From an uncultured Chloroflexales bacterium (GTDB taxonomy: Bacteria > Chloroflexota > Chloroflexia > Chloroflexales > Chloroflexaceae): DNA of 64,000 nt. The notes under the pieces are model-generated. The model was not told the DNA's origin. It saw only the letters and a list, made by a program, of their open reading frames with translations, and ran no database searches. This document shows positions 33,407-41,261 of this stretch, one piece after another (position 1 is the first letter of the stretch; each line of letters begins with the position of its first letter). The stretch covers positions 124,001 to 188,000 of the forward strand of contig CAKZSI010000008.1 of the NCBI GenBank assembly GCA_937918935.1, read 5' to 3'. Both the position numbers and the translations under genes were made by a program.

Positions 33407-33955
33407 ATGAACCGCCTGATAACGTTCGTGACGCTGGGAATCGTGGTAGCCCTGCTGGCACTCGGCGCCCCCGCCGGAGCCTTTGCCCAGGGGCCGACCG
33501 GCAGTTCGCAGTGGGGCCGCGCCCGTCTGGGCGGACCGGAGCAGTCGCTGGTTGGGATGGCGGCAACGCAGCTCGGAGTGAGCCGGGTGGAGTTGCTGGC
33601 GCAGTTGCGGAGCGGCACGACACTCGCCGAGGCGCTCAAAGCCGGTGGGGTCAATGTCGCTGCGTTCGTTGACCGCTTCATCGCCTCGCGCGCCGAGCGG
33701 CTCAATGCCGCTGTCGCTGCCGGTGCGCTGACCCGCGCCGAAGCCGACGCGCGCCTGGCCACATTGCGCGCCAATGTCACTGCGCGCCTCGACCAGCCCT
33801 TCACCGTCCTCGGTCCTGCCGGGCAGGGCGTGCGCGCCGGGCAGGGTGGCGCCGGGCAGAACTTCGTGGATACGAATGGTGATGGGGTCTGCGACAACAT
33901 GCCCGCGGGCGGTGGTCAGGCTCGCGGGGGGGCCGGGCGTGGCCCGCGCCGGTAG
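33407..33955 (+). CDS. Secreted protein with C-terminal calcium-loop motif
   Basis: A 182-residue exported protein; AAAGGAGG 6 nt upstream fixes the ATG at 33407. Signal peptide 1-28 (ends AGAFAQ). The helical middle has VGMAATQLGVSRVELLAQL, TLAEALKAGGVNVAAFVD and a charged helix ALTRAEADARLATL, a pattern seen in small exported proteins that sense or buffer the cell envelope. Near the C-terminus NFVDTNGDGVCDN is an EF-hand/dockerin-like Asp-rich loop, followed by a Gly/Arg-rich end. No known function. It stands 134 bp ahead of a two-component system on the same strand, suggesting either the system's target or an accessory sensor. Confidence 0.75.
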   Translation: MNRLITFVTLGIVVALLALGAPAGAFAQGPTGSSQWGRARLGGPEQSLVGMAATQLGVSRVELLAQLRSGTTLAEALKAGGVNVAAFVDRFIASRAERLNAAVAAGALTRAEADARLATLRANVTARLDQPFTVLGPAGQGVRAGQGGAGQNFVDTNGDGVCDNMPAGGGQARGGAGRGPRR

Positions 33956-34041
33956 CCTGATGTTCACGGCGGCGGGTGAGGTGTTTACCCTCACTCGCCG
34001 TCTACTTGTTTACGATGAACGATGGAAAGCTCGTAAAGCGG

Positions 34042-34072
34042 GGTTCTGGGAGGGCTACACCCTCCCAGAACC
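34042..34072. repeat. Perfect family-1 palindrome (13-bp arms)
   Basis: GGTTCTGGGAGGG and CCCTCCCAGAACC around the loop CTACA. It lies 18 bp before the response regulator ATG, so it could fold in the leader and attenuate or terminate read-through from the secreted-protein gene. Confidence 0.8.
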
Positions 34073-34089
34073 TCCTCTCACCGGTCACT

Positions 34090-34785
34090 ATGCCACAGAC
34101 CGTGTTGATAGTTGATGATGACCGCGAGATTGCGCGCCTGGTGCGGGCCTATCTGGAGCAGGCCGGGTTTCGCGCCGTCTGTGTGTATGATGGGGCGAGC
34201 GCCCTGCGGGCGATCCAGAGCGAGCGCCCCGATCTGCTGGTGCTTGACCTGATGCTGCCCGACCGCGATGGGCTGGATCTGGCACGGAGCCTCCGCGCCG
34301 ATCCGGCGACGGCTGCGCTGCCGATCATTATGTTGACCGCGCGGGTAGAGGATACCGACCGGATCGTCGGTCTCGAACTGGGGGCCGACGATTACGTGAC
34401 CAAGCCCTTTAACCCGCGCGAGGTGGTGGCCCGCGTTCGCGCAGTGTTGCGCCGGGCCTCCGGCGCGCCGCCCCCGGCTCAGCGCCTGCAACACGGCGCG
34501 CTCACGCTCGACCTCGACGCTCACCGGGTAACCGTCGCCGGCGAAGAGGTGGAACTTACCCCTACCGAGTTCGCCCTGCTGGCGTTGCTGCTGCGGTATC
34601 CTGGCCATGCCTTCACCCGCGCCGAGTTGATCGAGCAGGGTCTTGGCTATACCCACGCGGGGCTGGAACGCACCGTTGATAGCCACATCAAGAACCTGCG
34701 GAAGAAAATTGAGCGCGATCCCGACGCTCCGCCGCTGATTGAGACGGTGTACGGCGTGGGGTACCGGTTGCGGAGGGTGGAGTAG
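34090..34785 (+). CDS. OmpR/PhoB family response regulator
   Basis: A 231-residue DNA-binding regulator. Receiver domain: acidic pocket Asp9-Asp10-Asp11, phospho-acceptor Asp53 in LLVLDLMLP, and KPF lysine. Winged-helix domain: LTPTEFALLALLLRYPG and the recognition/wing region TVDSHIKNLRKKIERDP with VYGVGYRLRR. All key residues are present. The longer frame from 33976 reads through a palindrome and is not coding. The kinase gene follows after 145 bp. Likely targets include the secreted-protein gene upstream, an inference from position. Confidence 0.95.
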   Translation: MPQTVLIVDDDREIARLVRAYLEQAGFRAVCVYDGASALRAIQSERPDLLVLDLMLPDRDGLDLARSLRADPATAALPIIMLTARVEDTDRIVGLELGADDYVTKPFNPREVVARVRAVLRRASGAPPPAQRLQHGALTLDLDAHRVTVAGEEVELTPTEFALLALLLRYPGHAFTRAELIEQGLGYTHAGLERTVDSHIKNLRKKIERDPDAPPLIETVYGVGYRLRRVE

Positions 34786-34930
34786 CCCGGGATTCTGGGT
34801 TGCGGATCGAGCGCAGTGCGGCTGGAGGGGCATGCAGACGCATTGATGCTTGAACGAGTCGAGCTGCGGACCGACGCCCACGCGGGAACGCCGCACTCTC
34901 TGAACCTTGTCAGGGGACGCAACGGCCGCT

Positions 34931-36343
34931 ATGAACCGTCTCTGGTTGCAACTGACACTCGGCTTCGCGCTGGTGGCGCTGGTCAGCATCGTGACCGTGG
35001 CGGCGCTGGCGAATGCCCGCGCCCGGGACACCTTTCGCGGCTACCTGGCCCAGAGTCAGGCGCTCGAAAGCGGTCTGGTCGAACAACTGGCGGAGCACTA
35101 CGCGACCTACGGTTCGTGGGAGGGGGTTGAGGCGCCAGTGGCACGCGGTCCGGGCGCGGCGCAACGACCGGGCCGCGGTGTGGGCGGGCCGCCGTGGAGC
35201 GGCATGGTGCTGACCGACGCCGAGGGGCGCGTGGTCGTCGCCGGCGGCGGCCCGGGCGCCGGTCAGACGCTGAGCGCGAGGCAACTGGCTCAGGCCATCC
35301 CGATTGTGGTCAACGGCCAGGTTGCTGGTTATCTGGTGGCGCGCGCGTCCGGCGCGGCGGCGCTTCCGGCAGCGGCGCAGCGTTTTCTCGACGGTCTGAA
35401 CGGCGCCTTCTGGACAGCGGGGGCACTGGCGGGGGGCGCAGGGCTGGCCCTGGGCCTGCTGATGGCCTGGAGGCTTGCCGCGCCCCTGCGCCGCCTCGCC
35501 ACAGGCGCGCGGCGCATTGCCGCCGGCCAGTTCGATGAACGTGTGCCCGTCGCCGGACCGGCCGAGGTGCGCACGGTAGCCACGGCCTTCAACGATATGG
35601 CCGCGGCGCTCGCAGCCGGCGAAGCCGAGCGCCGCCAGATGGTCGCCGACATCGCCCACGAGTTACGCACGCCGCTGACGGTCATTCAGGGCAATCTGCG
35701 GGCGATGCTCGATGAGGTCTATCCCCTGAGCCGTGAGGAAGTGGCGCGGATCTACGAGGCCAGTCGGGGCCTGAGCCGGTTGGTGGACGATCTGCGGATG
35801 CTCTCGCTGGCCGAGGCGGGGCGGCTGGATCTGCACGTGCAGCCTGTGGCGGTGGGGCCGCTGCTGGCGCGCGAGGCGGCGCTCTTCGCCGACCTCGCCG
35901 CCGGGCAGGGAGTGCATCTGCACGTCGAAACCTCTGGCGACCTCCCCAAAGCCCTGGCCGACCCGGAGCGCCTGGCGCAGGTGTTGCACAATCTGTTGAG
36001 CAACGCGCTGCGCCACACCCCCGCCGGTGGCCGGATCACCCTGCGGGCGGGAAGCGGGTCGAACGGATCGTTGCGATTGGAAGTGGAAGACACCGGCGCT
36101 GGCATCGCTCCCGAGGATCTGCCCCATGTGTTTGAGCGTTTTTACCGGGCCGATCGGGGCCGAACGCGGGAGCACGGCGGCAGCGGCCTGGGGCTGACAA
36201 TTGCCAATGAACTGGTGCGGCTCCAGGGGGGCGCGATGGGGGTCGCGAGCGCGCCTGGCCAGGGGGCGCGTTTCTGGTTCACGTTGCCCGTGTGCGACGG
36301 GTGCAGTGGAGCGGATGTTTCCTCCGGGCCAGGAGGGTTGTAA
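34931..36343 (+). CDS. Sensor histidine kinase
   Basis: Membrane-bound kinase of about 470 residues (ATG 34931; a TTG at 34907 is less likely). TM1 about 5-28; extracytoplasmic region about 29-155, rich in Gly/Ala/Pro; TM2 about 155-180; HAMP about 180-232 (PLRRLATGARRIAAGQFDERVPV). Phospho-acceptor His243 is in DIAHELRTPL. The ATPase domain has N-box LLSNALRHT, G1 DTGAGI, F-box FERFYR and G2 GSGLGLTIA. Partner of the preceding response regulator. The C-terminal CDGCSG has two cysteines close together after the ATPase domain, which is unusual. Confidence 0.95.
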   Translation: MNRLWLQLTLGFALVALVSIVTVAALANARARDTFRGYLAQSQALESGLVEQLAEHYATYGSWEGVEAPVARGPGAAQRPGRGVGGPPWSGMVLTDAEGRVVVAGGGPGAGQTLSARQLAQAIPIVVNGQVAGYLVARASGAAALPAAAQRFLDGLNGAFWTAGALAGGAGLALGLLMAWRLAAPLRRLATGARRIAAGQFDERVPVAGPAEVRTVATAFNDMAAALAAGEAERRQMVADIAHELRTPLTVIQGNLRAMLDEVYPLSREEVARIYEASRGLSRLVDDLRMLSLAEAGRLDLHVQPVAVGPLLAREAALFADLAAGQGVHLHVETSGDLPKALADPERLAQVLHNLLSNALRHTPAGGRITLRAGSGSNGSLRLEVEDTGAGIAPEDLPHVFERFYRADRGRTREHGGSGLGLTIANELVRLQGGAMGVASAPGQGARFWFTLPVCDGCSGADVSSGPGGL

Positions 36344-36432
36344 CACGCCAGGGGGGCCAGGCATCTAATCAGGTGTTTTCCTGGGAGGCGATCCCTGGCG
36401 CGCAGGGGTGCGCATTGAGAGAAAGGACAGGT

Positions 36433-36855
36433 ATGCGCGAGTTGTTTCGTCTTGCTCTGCTGGCGCTGGCGACACTGATGCTGGGCGCCTGCGGCGTGGC
36501 AACGCGCCCGGCGGGGCCTGCCACGGAGCCGGCTGGCTACGCCAATATTTCCGTCGCCGAGTTGAAGGCCCGTCTCGAGGCCCGCGAGCCGCTGATCCTG
36601 CTAGACGTGCGCTCGCTGGAGGAGTACACTCAGGATGGACACGTGGCCGGCTCGACGCTCATTCCCCTCCCCGAACTGGCACAGCGCATGGGGGAACTTG
36701 ACAGCCAGCGTCCGGTTGTGTGCATCTGCCGATCGGGGAACCGCAGCCGCACCGCCTGCGAGCAACTGGCGCGAGCCGGCTTTACCAATCTAGCGAATGT
36801 AGAAGGAGGCATGCGCGCCTGGGCCGCGGCGGGGTACGCGGTGGAGCGACCGTAA
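36433..36855 (+). CDS. Rhodanese-domain lipoprotein
   Basis: A 140-residue exported single-domain sulfurtransferase. AAGGA lies upstream of the ATG at 36433. The lipobox LMLGAC places the lipidated cysteine at residue 20. The rhodanese domain (about 40-138) has LLDVRSLEEYTQDGHVAGSTLIP and the active-site loop Cys99 in CRSGNRS, with a second cysteine two residues earlier. It would handle sulfane sulfur outside the membrane. Next gene downstream, after 103 bp, is a persulfide/CoA-disulfide reductase-like flavoprotein; in other bacteria these two activities can be fused in one polypeptide. Confidence 0.93.
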   Translation: MRELFRLALLALATLMLGACGVATRPAGPATEPAGYANISVAELKARLEAREPLILLDVRSLEEYTQDGHVAGSTLIPLPELAQRMGELDSQRPVVCICRSGNRSRTACEQLARAGFTNLANVEGGMRAWAAAGYAVERP

Positions 36856-36958
36856 TTGAGCAAGGTGCACGACGCTCAGAGGCGTTTTCCTCCCATCACG
36901 TCTGTGACACGTCCGACAGGCGCCGAGAGCATGCTGCGCATGGTATGAGGTATTCAAC

Positions 36959-38305
36959 ATGGCAAAACGAGTGATCGTCATCGGGGGAGTGGCGGCGGGG
37001 ATGAGCGCGGCAGCGAAGGCTCGACGCAGCGATCCCGGGCTGGAGATTGTAGCCTATGAGCGTTCGGGCTACGTGAGCTACGGCTCGTGCGGGTTTCCCT
37101 ACGCCATCAAAGGCGAGATCGCCCGGGTCGAGGACGTGGTGGTGCGCACACCGGAACGCTTTGCGAAGCAGGGCATCACCGCCCTGGTGCGCCACGAGGT
37201 GCTGGAGATCGATCCGGCGGGCAGGACGGTGCTGGTGCGCAACCTGAACAACGGGACGGAGTTCCGCGATCGCTGGGATGCCCTGGTGCTGACGACCGGC
37301 GGTGCGGCGAGCCGTCCGCCCTTCCCGGGCGTGAACCTGCCGGGCATTTTCACCCTGCGCACGGTCGAAGACGCCCTGGCGATCCAGCAGTGGATCCGCG
37401 AGCATCGTCCCACACACGGGGTGATCATCGGCGGGGGCTACATCGGGCTGGAGATGGCCGAGGCCCTCGATGCCCACGGCATTCAGCTCACACTAGTGGA
37501 GCGGCTGCCGCAGGTGTTGCCGAACCTGGACCCCGAGATGGCCAGCCAGGTGCAGGCCGAACTGACGCGGCAGGGCGTGGAGGTGCGCCTGGATCAGCCG
37601 GTTGAGGGCTTCGGTGGCGATGAACGAGTACGCGAGGTGGTGGCCGGGGGGCAGCGCATCCCCGCCGACATCGTGATCCTGGCCGTTGGCGTGAAACCGA
37701 GTGTGGAACTGGCCCGCGCGGCAGGCATCGCGCTGGGGCCGACCGGGGCAGTGTCGGTGGACGATCACCAGCGGACGAACCTGCCCGGCATCTGGGCGGC
37801 GGGCGACGTGGCCGAGGCGCTGCACCGTGTCACGGGCCGACCGGCCTGGGTGCCGCTGGGCACCACGGCCAACAAGCAGGGCCGCGTGGCCGGTGAAAAC
37901 GTCGCCGGCGGTGATGCGCGCTTCCCGGGCATTGTCGGCACCGCAGTGGTGAAGGTCTTTGACCTGGAAGCGGCCAGCAGCGGGCTATCCGAAGCCAGGG
38001 CGCGGGTTGGCGGTTACGAGGTCGAGACCGTCAGCACCACGGCGAACTCGCGGGCGCACTACATGCCGGGGGGCCAGCCCATCCACGTAAAGCTGGTCTA
38101 CGAGAGCGGTTCGCGACGGCTGCTCGGCGGCCAACTGGTGGGCGTCGAGGGGGTCGCGAAGCGAATTGACATCATTGCCGCGGCGCTCCACCAGGGCTGG
38201 ACGGTGGACGAACTGGCGGAGTTGGATTTGAGCTACGCCCCGCCCTTCGCGCCGGTGTGGGACCCGATCCTGGTGGCGGCCAATCTGGCGCGCCGCGAGG
38301 GGTGA
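36959..38305 (+). CDS. FAD-dependent CoA-disulfide/persulfide reductase-like oxidoreductase
   Basis: A 448-residue flavoprotein of the single-cysteine pyridine-nucleotide-disulfide reductase group (CoA-disulfide reductase, NADH oxidase, NAD(P)H persulfide/polysulfide reductase). FAD-binding VIVIGGVAAGMSAAAKARR at the N-terminus; redox Cys44 in YVSYGSCGFPYAIKG; NAD-binding GVIIGGGYIGLEMAEAL; GIWAAGDVAE near the second FAD motif; C-terminal dimerisation domain. It reduces CoA-disulfide, CoA-persulfide or polysulfide with NAD(P)H. Unlike some homologues it has no fused rhodanese domain, but the preceding gene supplies one. A hairpin terminator follows. Confidence 0.9.
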   Translation: MAKRVIVIGGVAAGMSAAAKARRSDPGLEIVAYERSGYVSYGSCGFPYAIKGEIARVEDVVVRTPERFAKQGITALVRHEVLEIDPAGRTVLVRNLNNGTEFRDRWDALVLTTGGAASRPPFPGVNLPGIFTLRTVEDALAIQQWIREHRPTHGVIIGGGYIGLEMAEALDAHGIQLTLVERLPQVLPNLDPEMASQVQAELTRQGVEVRLDQPVEGFGGDERVREVVAGGQRIPADIVILAVGVKPSVELARAAGIALGPTGAVSVDDHQRTNLPGIWAAGDVAEALHRVTGRPAWVPLGTTANKQGRVAGENVAGGDARFPGIVGTAVVKVFDLEAASSGLSEARARVGGYEVETVSTTANSRAHYMPGGQPIHVKLVYESGSRRLLGGQLVGVEGVAKRIDIIAAALHQGWTVDELAELDLSYAPPFAPVWDPILVAANLARREG

Positions 38306-38349
38306 GCAGGGCTACGCCAGCGTCATGGTTGAAGACCATCACCCCCCGC

Positions 38350-38377
38350 CCCCATCTCCTGCGTGCGGGAGATGGGG
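38350..38377. terminator. Hairpin after the flavoprotein gene
   Basis: CCCCATCTCC (38350-38359) pairs with GGAGATGGGG (38368-38377). Located 45 bp after the stop; no T tract. Confidence 0.55.
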
Positions 38378-38513
38378 AATCTGGTCCTCCCGATAACCCG
38401 GCTGGCGATTGCGACGCGAGGATGTGCCGGAAAAGCCTGCACCTGACAGGTTGCGGGTTGCCTGGCGGGAGCAGAGGAAAGCTGGTTCCCCGCTCCCTCC
38501 TATCCGGCCAGGT

Positions 38514-38726
38514 TCACGTCGGACCCGGTGCGGCGACGTGGCACAGGAAAGCGGCAGGGAGGGCCAGGCCTCCCTGACGTAATCTCAATAGACCTGGACT
38601 ACTTCGAGGAGGAGCAGGTTCCTGATTGACCAGTTCCTGGAACAGTTTGCCGGCGTGTCGCGCGCCCGGGTAGAAGCGGTCCTGGATTTTGAAGTAATGA
38701 CGACTCATGATCTTTAAGAATTGCAT
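38514..38726 (-). CDS. Possible small uncharacterised protein (70 aa)
   Basis: A 70-codon frame beginning MQFLKIMSRHYFKIQDRF with GGAGG 7 nt upstream. Against it: the ribosome site lies inside the 53-bp dispersed repeat, the 3' third passes through a family-1 palindrome (38555-38576), and no family is recognised. The N-terminal 40 residues look protein-like in composition. It may be a remnant or a genuine small gene. Confidence 0.3.
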   Translation of the reverse strand: MQFLKIMSRHYFKIQDRFYPGARHAGKLFQELVNQEPAPPRSSPGLLRLRQGGLALPAAFLCHVAAPGPT

Positions 38727-38729
38727 GAT

Positions 38730-38782
38730 GCACCCTCCGCATCTCCCCCGAACGGCCGCCCAGAAGGCTGCGCAGCGAAACC
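38730..38782. repeat. 53-bp dispersed repeat, copy 2 (inverted)
   Basis: Reverse complement of 4366-4418 with a handful of differences. The 651-bp gap between the flavoprotein and Crp/Fnr genes holds this repeat, the two hairpins and the doubtful small frame. Confidence 0.75.
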
Positions 38783-38956
38783 GCGTCTGATAGGAGGCCA
38801 AACCATTCAAACGAGATCGCATATGAGACCTGACAGGGAGGCGCCCGGTCTTCACAGCGTGCACAGCGATGACCCGTGCGCCTGCCTGTCAGATCTTCGT
38901 GTAATCTCTACTATCGCCTGGTAGATACATAACGCTAACCTACATAGGAGAGCATC

Positions 38957-39631
38957 ATGTTGAGCCAGCAGCAGTGGCGCGAAGCGGCAGAGATGCTGCC
39001 GTTCCTGGCCGATCCCGCCGCCGAGATCAGCCGGGCCTTTGTCGCCCACGCAGTATCGGTGCATCTGCCCACGGGAGCGACGGTGTTCGAGGAGGGCGAT
39101 CTGTGTGACAACTTCGCCATCCTGGCCCGCGGGCAGGTGCGGGTGTTCAAGATCGGCGAGACAGGGCGCGAAATCACCCTCTACCGCTTTGCCCGCGGCG
39201 AGAGTTGTATTCTCACTGCGAGTTGCATTCTCAGCGACCGGCACTTCCCGGCCATTGCCACGGTGGAAGAGCCGGCAACGGCCATGGTGGTTCCGTACCA
39301 GGTCTTTCAAGAATGGATGGACATCTTCGCGCCGTGGCGCGCCTATGTGTTTCAGTTGCTCGCACGGCGTCTGGCGACGGTGATGGCCGTGGTTGATGAA
39401 GTGGCCTTCCGGCGTATGGATACCCGGCTGGCCGAGTTTCTGCTCCGCCAGGCCCCATCAGGCGGCCCGTTGCAGCTTACGCACCAGCAGATCGCGGCTG
39501 AACTGGGCACCTCGCGCGAGGTAGTGAGTCGCATCCTGGCCGATTTTGCCGCCGCCGGGCTGGTGCGGCTGGGACGGGGCAGCATCAGTGTCGAGGATCG
39601 CGCCGGCCTGGAACACCGCGCGGCTGTGTGA
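38957..39631 (+). CDS. Crp/Fnr family transcription regulator
   Basis: A 224-residue regulator with AGGAGAG 6 nt upstream of the ATG at 38957. The N-terminal cupin-like sensor has PTGATVFEEGDLCDNFAILARGQVRVFKI. The C-terminal winged helix has LTHQQIAAELGTSREVVSRIL. The cyclic-nucleotide phosphate cassette is not conserved. Instead Cys84 and Cys90 fall in GESCILTASC, with Cys50 earlier, so a thiol or persulfide switch is possible. Four N-terminal FNR-type cysteines are absent, arguing against an iron-sulfur oxygen sensor. It sits in the middle of the sulfur block and probably controls it. Confidence 0.9.
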   Translation: MLSQQQWREAAEMLPFLADPAAEISRAFVAHAVSVHLPTGATVFEEGDLCDNFAILARGQVRVFKIGETGREITLYRFARGESCILTASCILSDRHFPAIATVEEPATAMVVPYQVFQEWMDIFAPWRAYVFQLLARRLATVMAVVDEVAFRRMDTRLAEFLLRQAPSGGPLQLTHQQIAAELGTSREVVSRILADFAAAGLVRLGRGSISVEDRAGLEHRAAV

Positions 39632-39668
39632 CTTTGTCACGGATCGGCTGATGGGGATGGGCTATACT
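39628..39668 (+). promoter_or_regulatory. Crp-like palindrome centred at -41 of a TATACT promoter
   Basis: GTGAC-TTT-GTCAC (39628-39640) overlaps the stop codon of the Crp/Fnr gene. A TATACT -10 is at 39663-39668, giving a start near 39675, so the palindrome centre lies about -41, the classic class-II activator position. There is no -35. The nearest gene downstream is the DUF2892 gene at 39942. Confidence 0.5.
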
Positions 39669-39728
39669 TCGACCATAACCCGGAGGGTTGCGGCATAACC
39701 CGGAGAGTTGCCTCACACAGGACCCACA

Positions 39729-39897
39729 GGGCCGGGGCCCGGGGAAACCCGGTTTCCCCTCCCTTCACCCCCAGGGCCGGGCTACGCCGGTCCTTGCGGG
39801 CCGGGGCCCGGGGAAACCCGGTTTCTTCTCGCTTCACCCCCAGGGCCGGGCTACGCCGGTCCTTGCGGGCCGGGGCCCGGGGAAACCCGGTTTCCCC
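39729..39897. repeat. 69-bp tandem repeat, about 2.5 copies, each carrying a family-2 palindrome
   Basis: Units begin at 39729, 39798 and 39867, exactly 69 bp apart; the third is cut short after the palindrome. Each starts GGGCCGGGGCCCGGGGAAACC and holds GGGGAAACC-C-GGTTTCCCC (mutated in unit 2). The array fills most of the 310 bp before the DUF2892 gene. Confidence 0.9.
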
Positions 39898-39941
39898 ATG
39901 TTCTCGTGAGATAACAGGAAGCCATGAACAGGAGCAAAGAG

Positions 39942-40163
39942 ATGCAAACCAATATGGGAACCATTGATCGCGGGGTGCGGGTGGCACTGGCGGTAGTGTT
40001 TGCCATCCTGATCTTCACCAGTGTGGTCAACGGCTGGCTGGCGATCGTGCTGGGGGTGCTGGCAGTGGTCTTTGTGGGTACGAGCCTGATCGGCTTCTGC
40101 CCGCTGTACCTGCCGTTCGGCATCAACACCAGCGAGCGCCCGGCGGGGAAGGGGCGCGTGTAG
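39942..40163 (+). CDS. DUF2892 family small membrane protein
   Basis: A 73-residue protein; AGGAG 7 nt upstream selects the ATG at 39942 over one at 39924. MGTIDRGVRVALAVVFA, a second hydrophobic stretch LAIVLGVLAVVFVGTSLIGFCPLYLPFGI and the FCPLY signature identify DUF2892, the membrane domain often found with rhodanese (as in YgaP). Two transmembrane segments. It may support sulfur or metabolite movement, though its role is not established. Context in a sulfane-sulfur block agrees. Confidence 0.92.
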   Translation: MQTNMGTIDRGVRVALAVVFAILIFTSVVNGWLAIVLGVLAVVFVGTSLIGFCPLYLPFGINTSERPAGKGRV

Positions 40164-40216
40164 CGAGTAGGCGGGTTGGCTCGGAACAAGTGTAACTCGC
40201 CCCGGGGCGAAGAAGG

Positions 40217-40247
40217 GGCGCGGGGAGGGGTAAGCCCTCCCCGCGCC
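40217..40247. repeat. Perfect family-1 palindrome (13-bp arms)
   Basis: GGCGCGGGGAGGG and CCCTCCCCGCGCC around GTAAG, downstream of the DUF2892 gene; likely transcription end or repeat. Confidence 0.75.
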
Positions 40248-40280
40248 AGTCATTGTTACGGGATCGCTCACGTGGTTCGG

Positions 40281-40419
40281 TAGTCTGTAAACAACGTCTT
40301 TCGCTACACCCCTGCCCCCTCCCCCACCCTCCCCCGCCGGGGAGGGTAGCCGGCGTCTCCCCTCGTTGGGGGGAGGCTGGAGGGGAGCGGAAAGGCCACG
40401 AAACGTACTTCACAGCCTA
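40281..40419. mobile_element. MITE-like element, family A copy 2 (inverted)
   Basis: A 139-bp element, reverse-complement homologue of 23358-23497. It starts TAGTCTGTAA; flanking pentamers are TTCGG (40276-40280) and TTCAG (40420-40424), a target duplication with one change. The right flank contains the stop codon (complement TGA) of the Nudix-like gene, so insertion was just at the gene's 3' end. Confidence 0.85.
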
Positions 40420-40420
40420 T

Positions 40421-40975
40421 TCAGGCCAACTCCACGAGCAGTTCCAGCACCACGGCGCGGCACTGGAGGCACTCCAGCCGTTCCAGCAACGCCCGCAACC
40501 CCGCCCGGTCGAAGCTGAGCGTCTCGTGGGGCAGGGTTGGCGCCCGGGCGGGATCAATCGAGGCCACCACACCGAAGAGCACCTGGTTGGAGAACGAACT
40601 GTTGATCGCCCAGCCCTGCTGGTTCAGCGGGCGCAGGGTGGTAATGGCCCCTGCTGGCAGGCCCAGTTCGCGGGTCAGGATGGCGGTGGCCGCCGCCAGG
40701 TGAGTCTGGCCGGCGGGGAGCCGGCCCCCCGGCAGGTCAAGGGTGGCGCGCCCGAGGCCGGGCCGAAACTGAGGACGGGGTAGTAGCAGACGCCCCGCCT
40801 GGATCGGGGCAACAATCAGCGAAGGGACCCGCTCGACACGCCAGTAGTCAAGCGGGCGTCCCTGCTCGTCGCGCCAGCGTTCGGCGATCAGGCGCACCCA
40901 GGGCGACTCGATGGTGACGATGGTCTCGCCGCGCTCCCAGGCGGGGCTGTCGGGTGAGTGGTTGTGGGCGTTCAC
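40421..40975 (-). CDS. Nudix-fold protein with degenerate catalytic box
   Basis: A 184-residue protein. The start is GTG 40975, with AAAGGAG upstream. The sequence from SLIVAPIQAGRLLLPRPQFRPGLGRATLDLPGGRL to LTRELGLPAG follows ADP-ribose-pyrophosphatase-like Nudix proteins. However the Nudix box reads GGRLPAGQTHLAAATAILTREL: compared with GG-x3-E-x-x5...REUxEE, the REU segment becomes AIL and only the last glutamate survives, so metal-dependent hydrolysis is doubtful. It may be a binding-only protein or regulator. Its stop codon lies in the target duplication of the adjacent MITE-like element. Confidence 0.75.
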   Translation of the reverse strand: MNAHNHSPDSPAWERGETIVTIESPWVRLIAERWRDEQGRPLDYWRVERVPSLIVAPIQAGRLLLPRPQFRPGLGRATLDLPGGRLPAGQTHLAAATAILTRELGLPAGAITTLRPLNQQGWAINSSFSNQVLFGVVASIDPARAPTLPHETLSFDRAGLRALLERLECLQCRAVVLELLVELA

Positions 40976-41261
40976 GGATGCTCCTTTAGTGGCTCATGCG
41001 GCCACGCTGCGTCCCCAATGGTGTTGTTCCAGATTCGTGAGGGTCTGAACCTCCCGCACCCTACCCCTGGGGAGGAGTGTGAGGCCCACGGCGGGTGGCC
41101 GTACCCGAAACATATCTCATGTGCGAAAGGGTGAGGACTGCACACTGCCCCCTCGGTGCGCGGTGAGGCCCGTGGCGACGGTGCCCCCAACAGATGTGAA
41201 CGGTTTTTCCTGGGAGGGCTGCGCGCTCGCAGGCCCTCCCCAGGAGTTCCGGGAGTCGCGT
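40976..41261. other. 286-bp gap with a family-1 palindrome
   Basis: No gene is seen. CTGGGAGGGC and GCCCTCCCCAG (about 41210-41243) form an imperfect hairpin directly 3' of the thioredoxin gene. Confidence 0.5.

Noticed and set aside
38957-39631. FNR-type oxygen sensor
   Set aside because: The N-terminal cysteine cluster of FNR is missing; the cysteines present are elsewhere.
39729-39897. CRISPR array
   Set aside because: Units are contiguous 69-bp tandem repeats with no unique spacers, and no cas genes are present.
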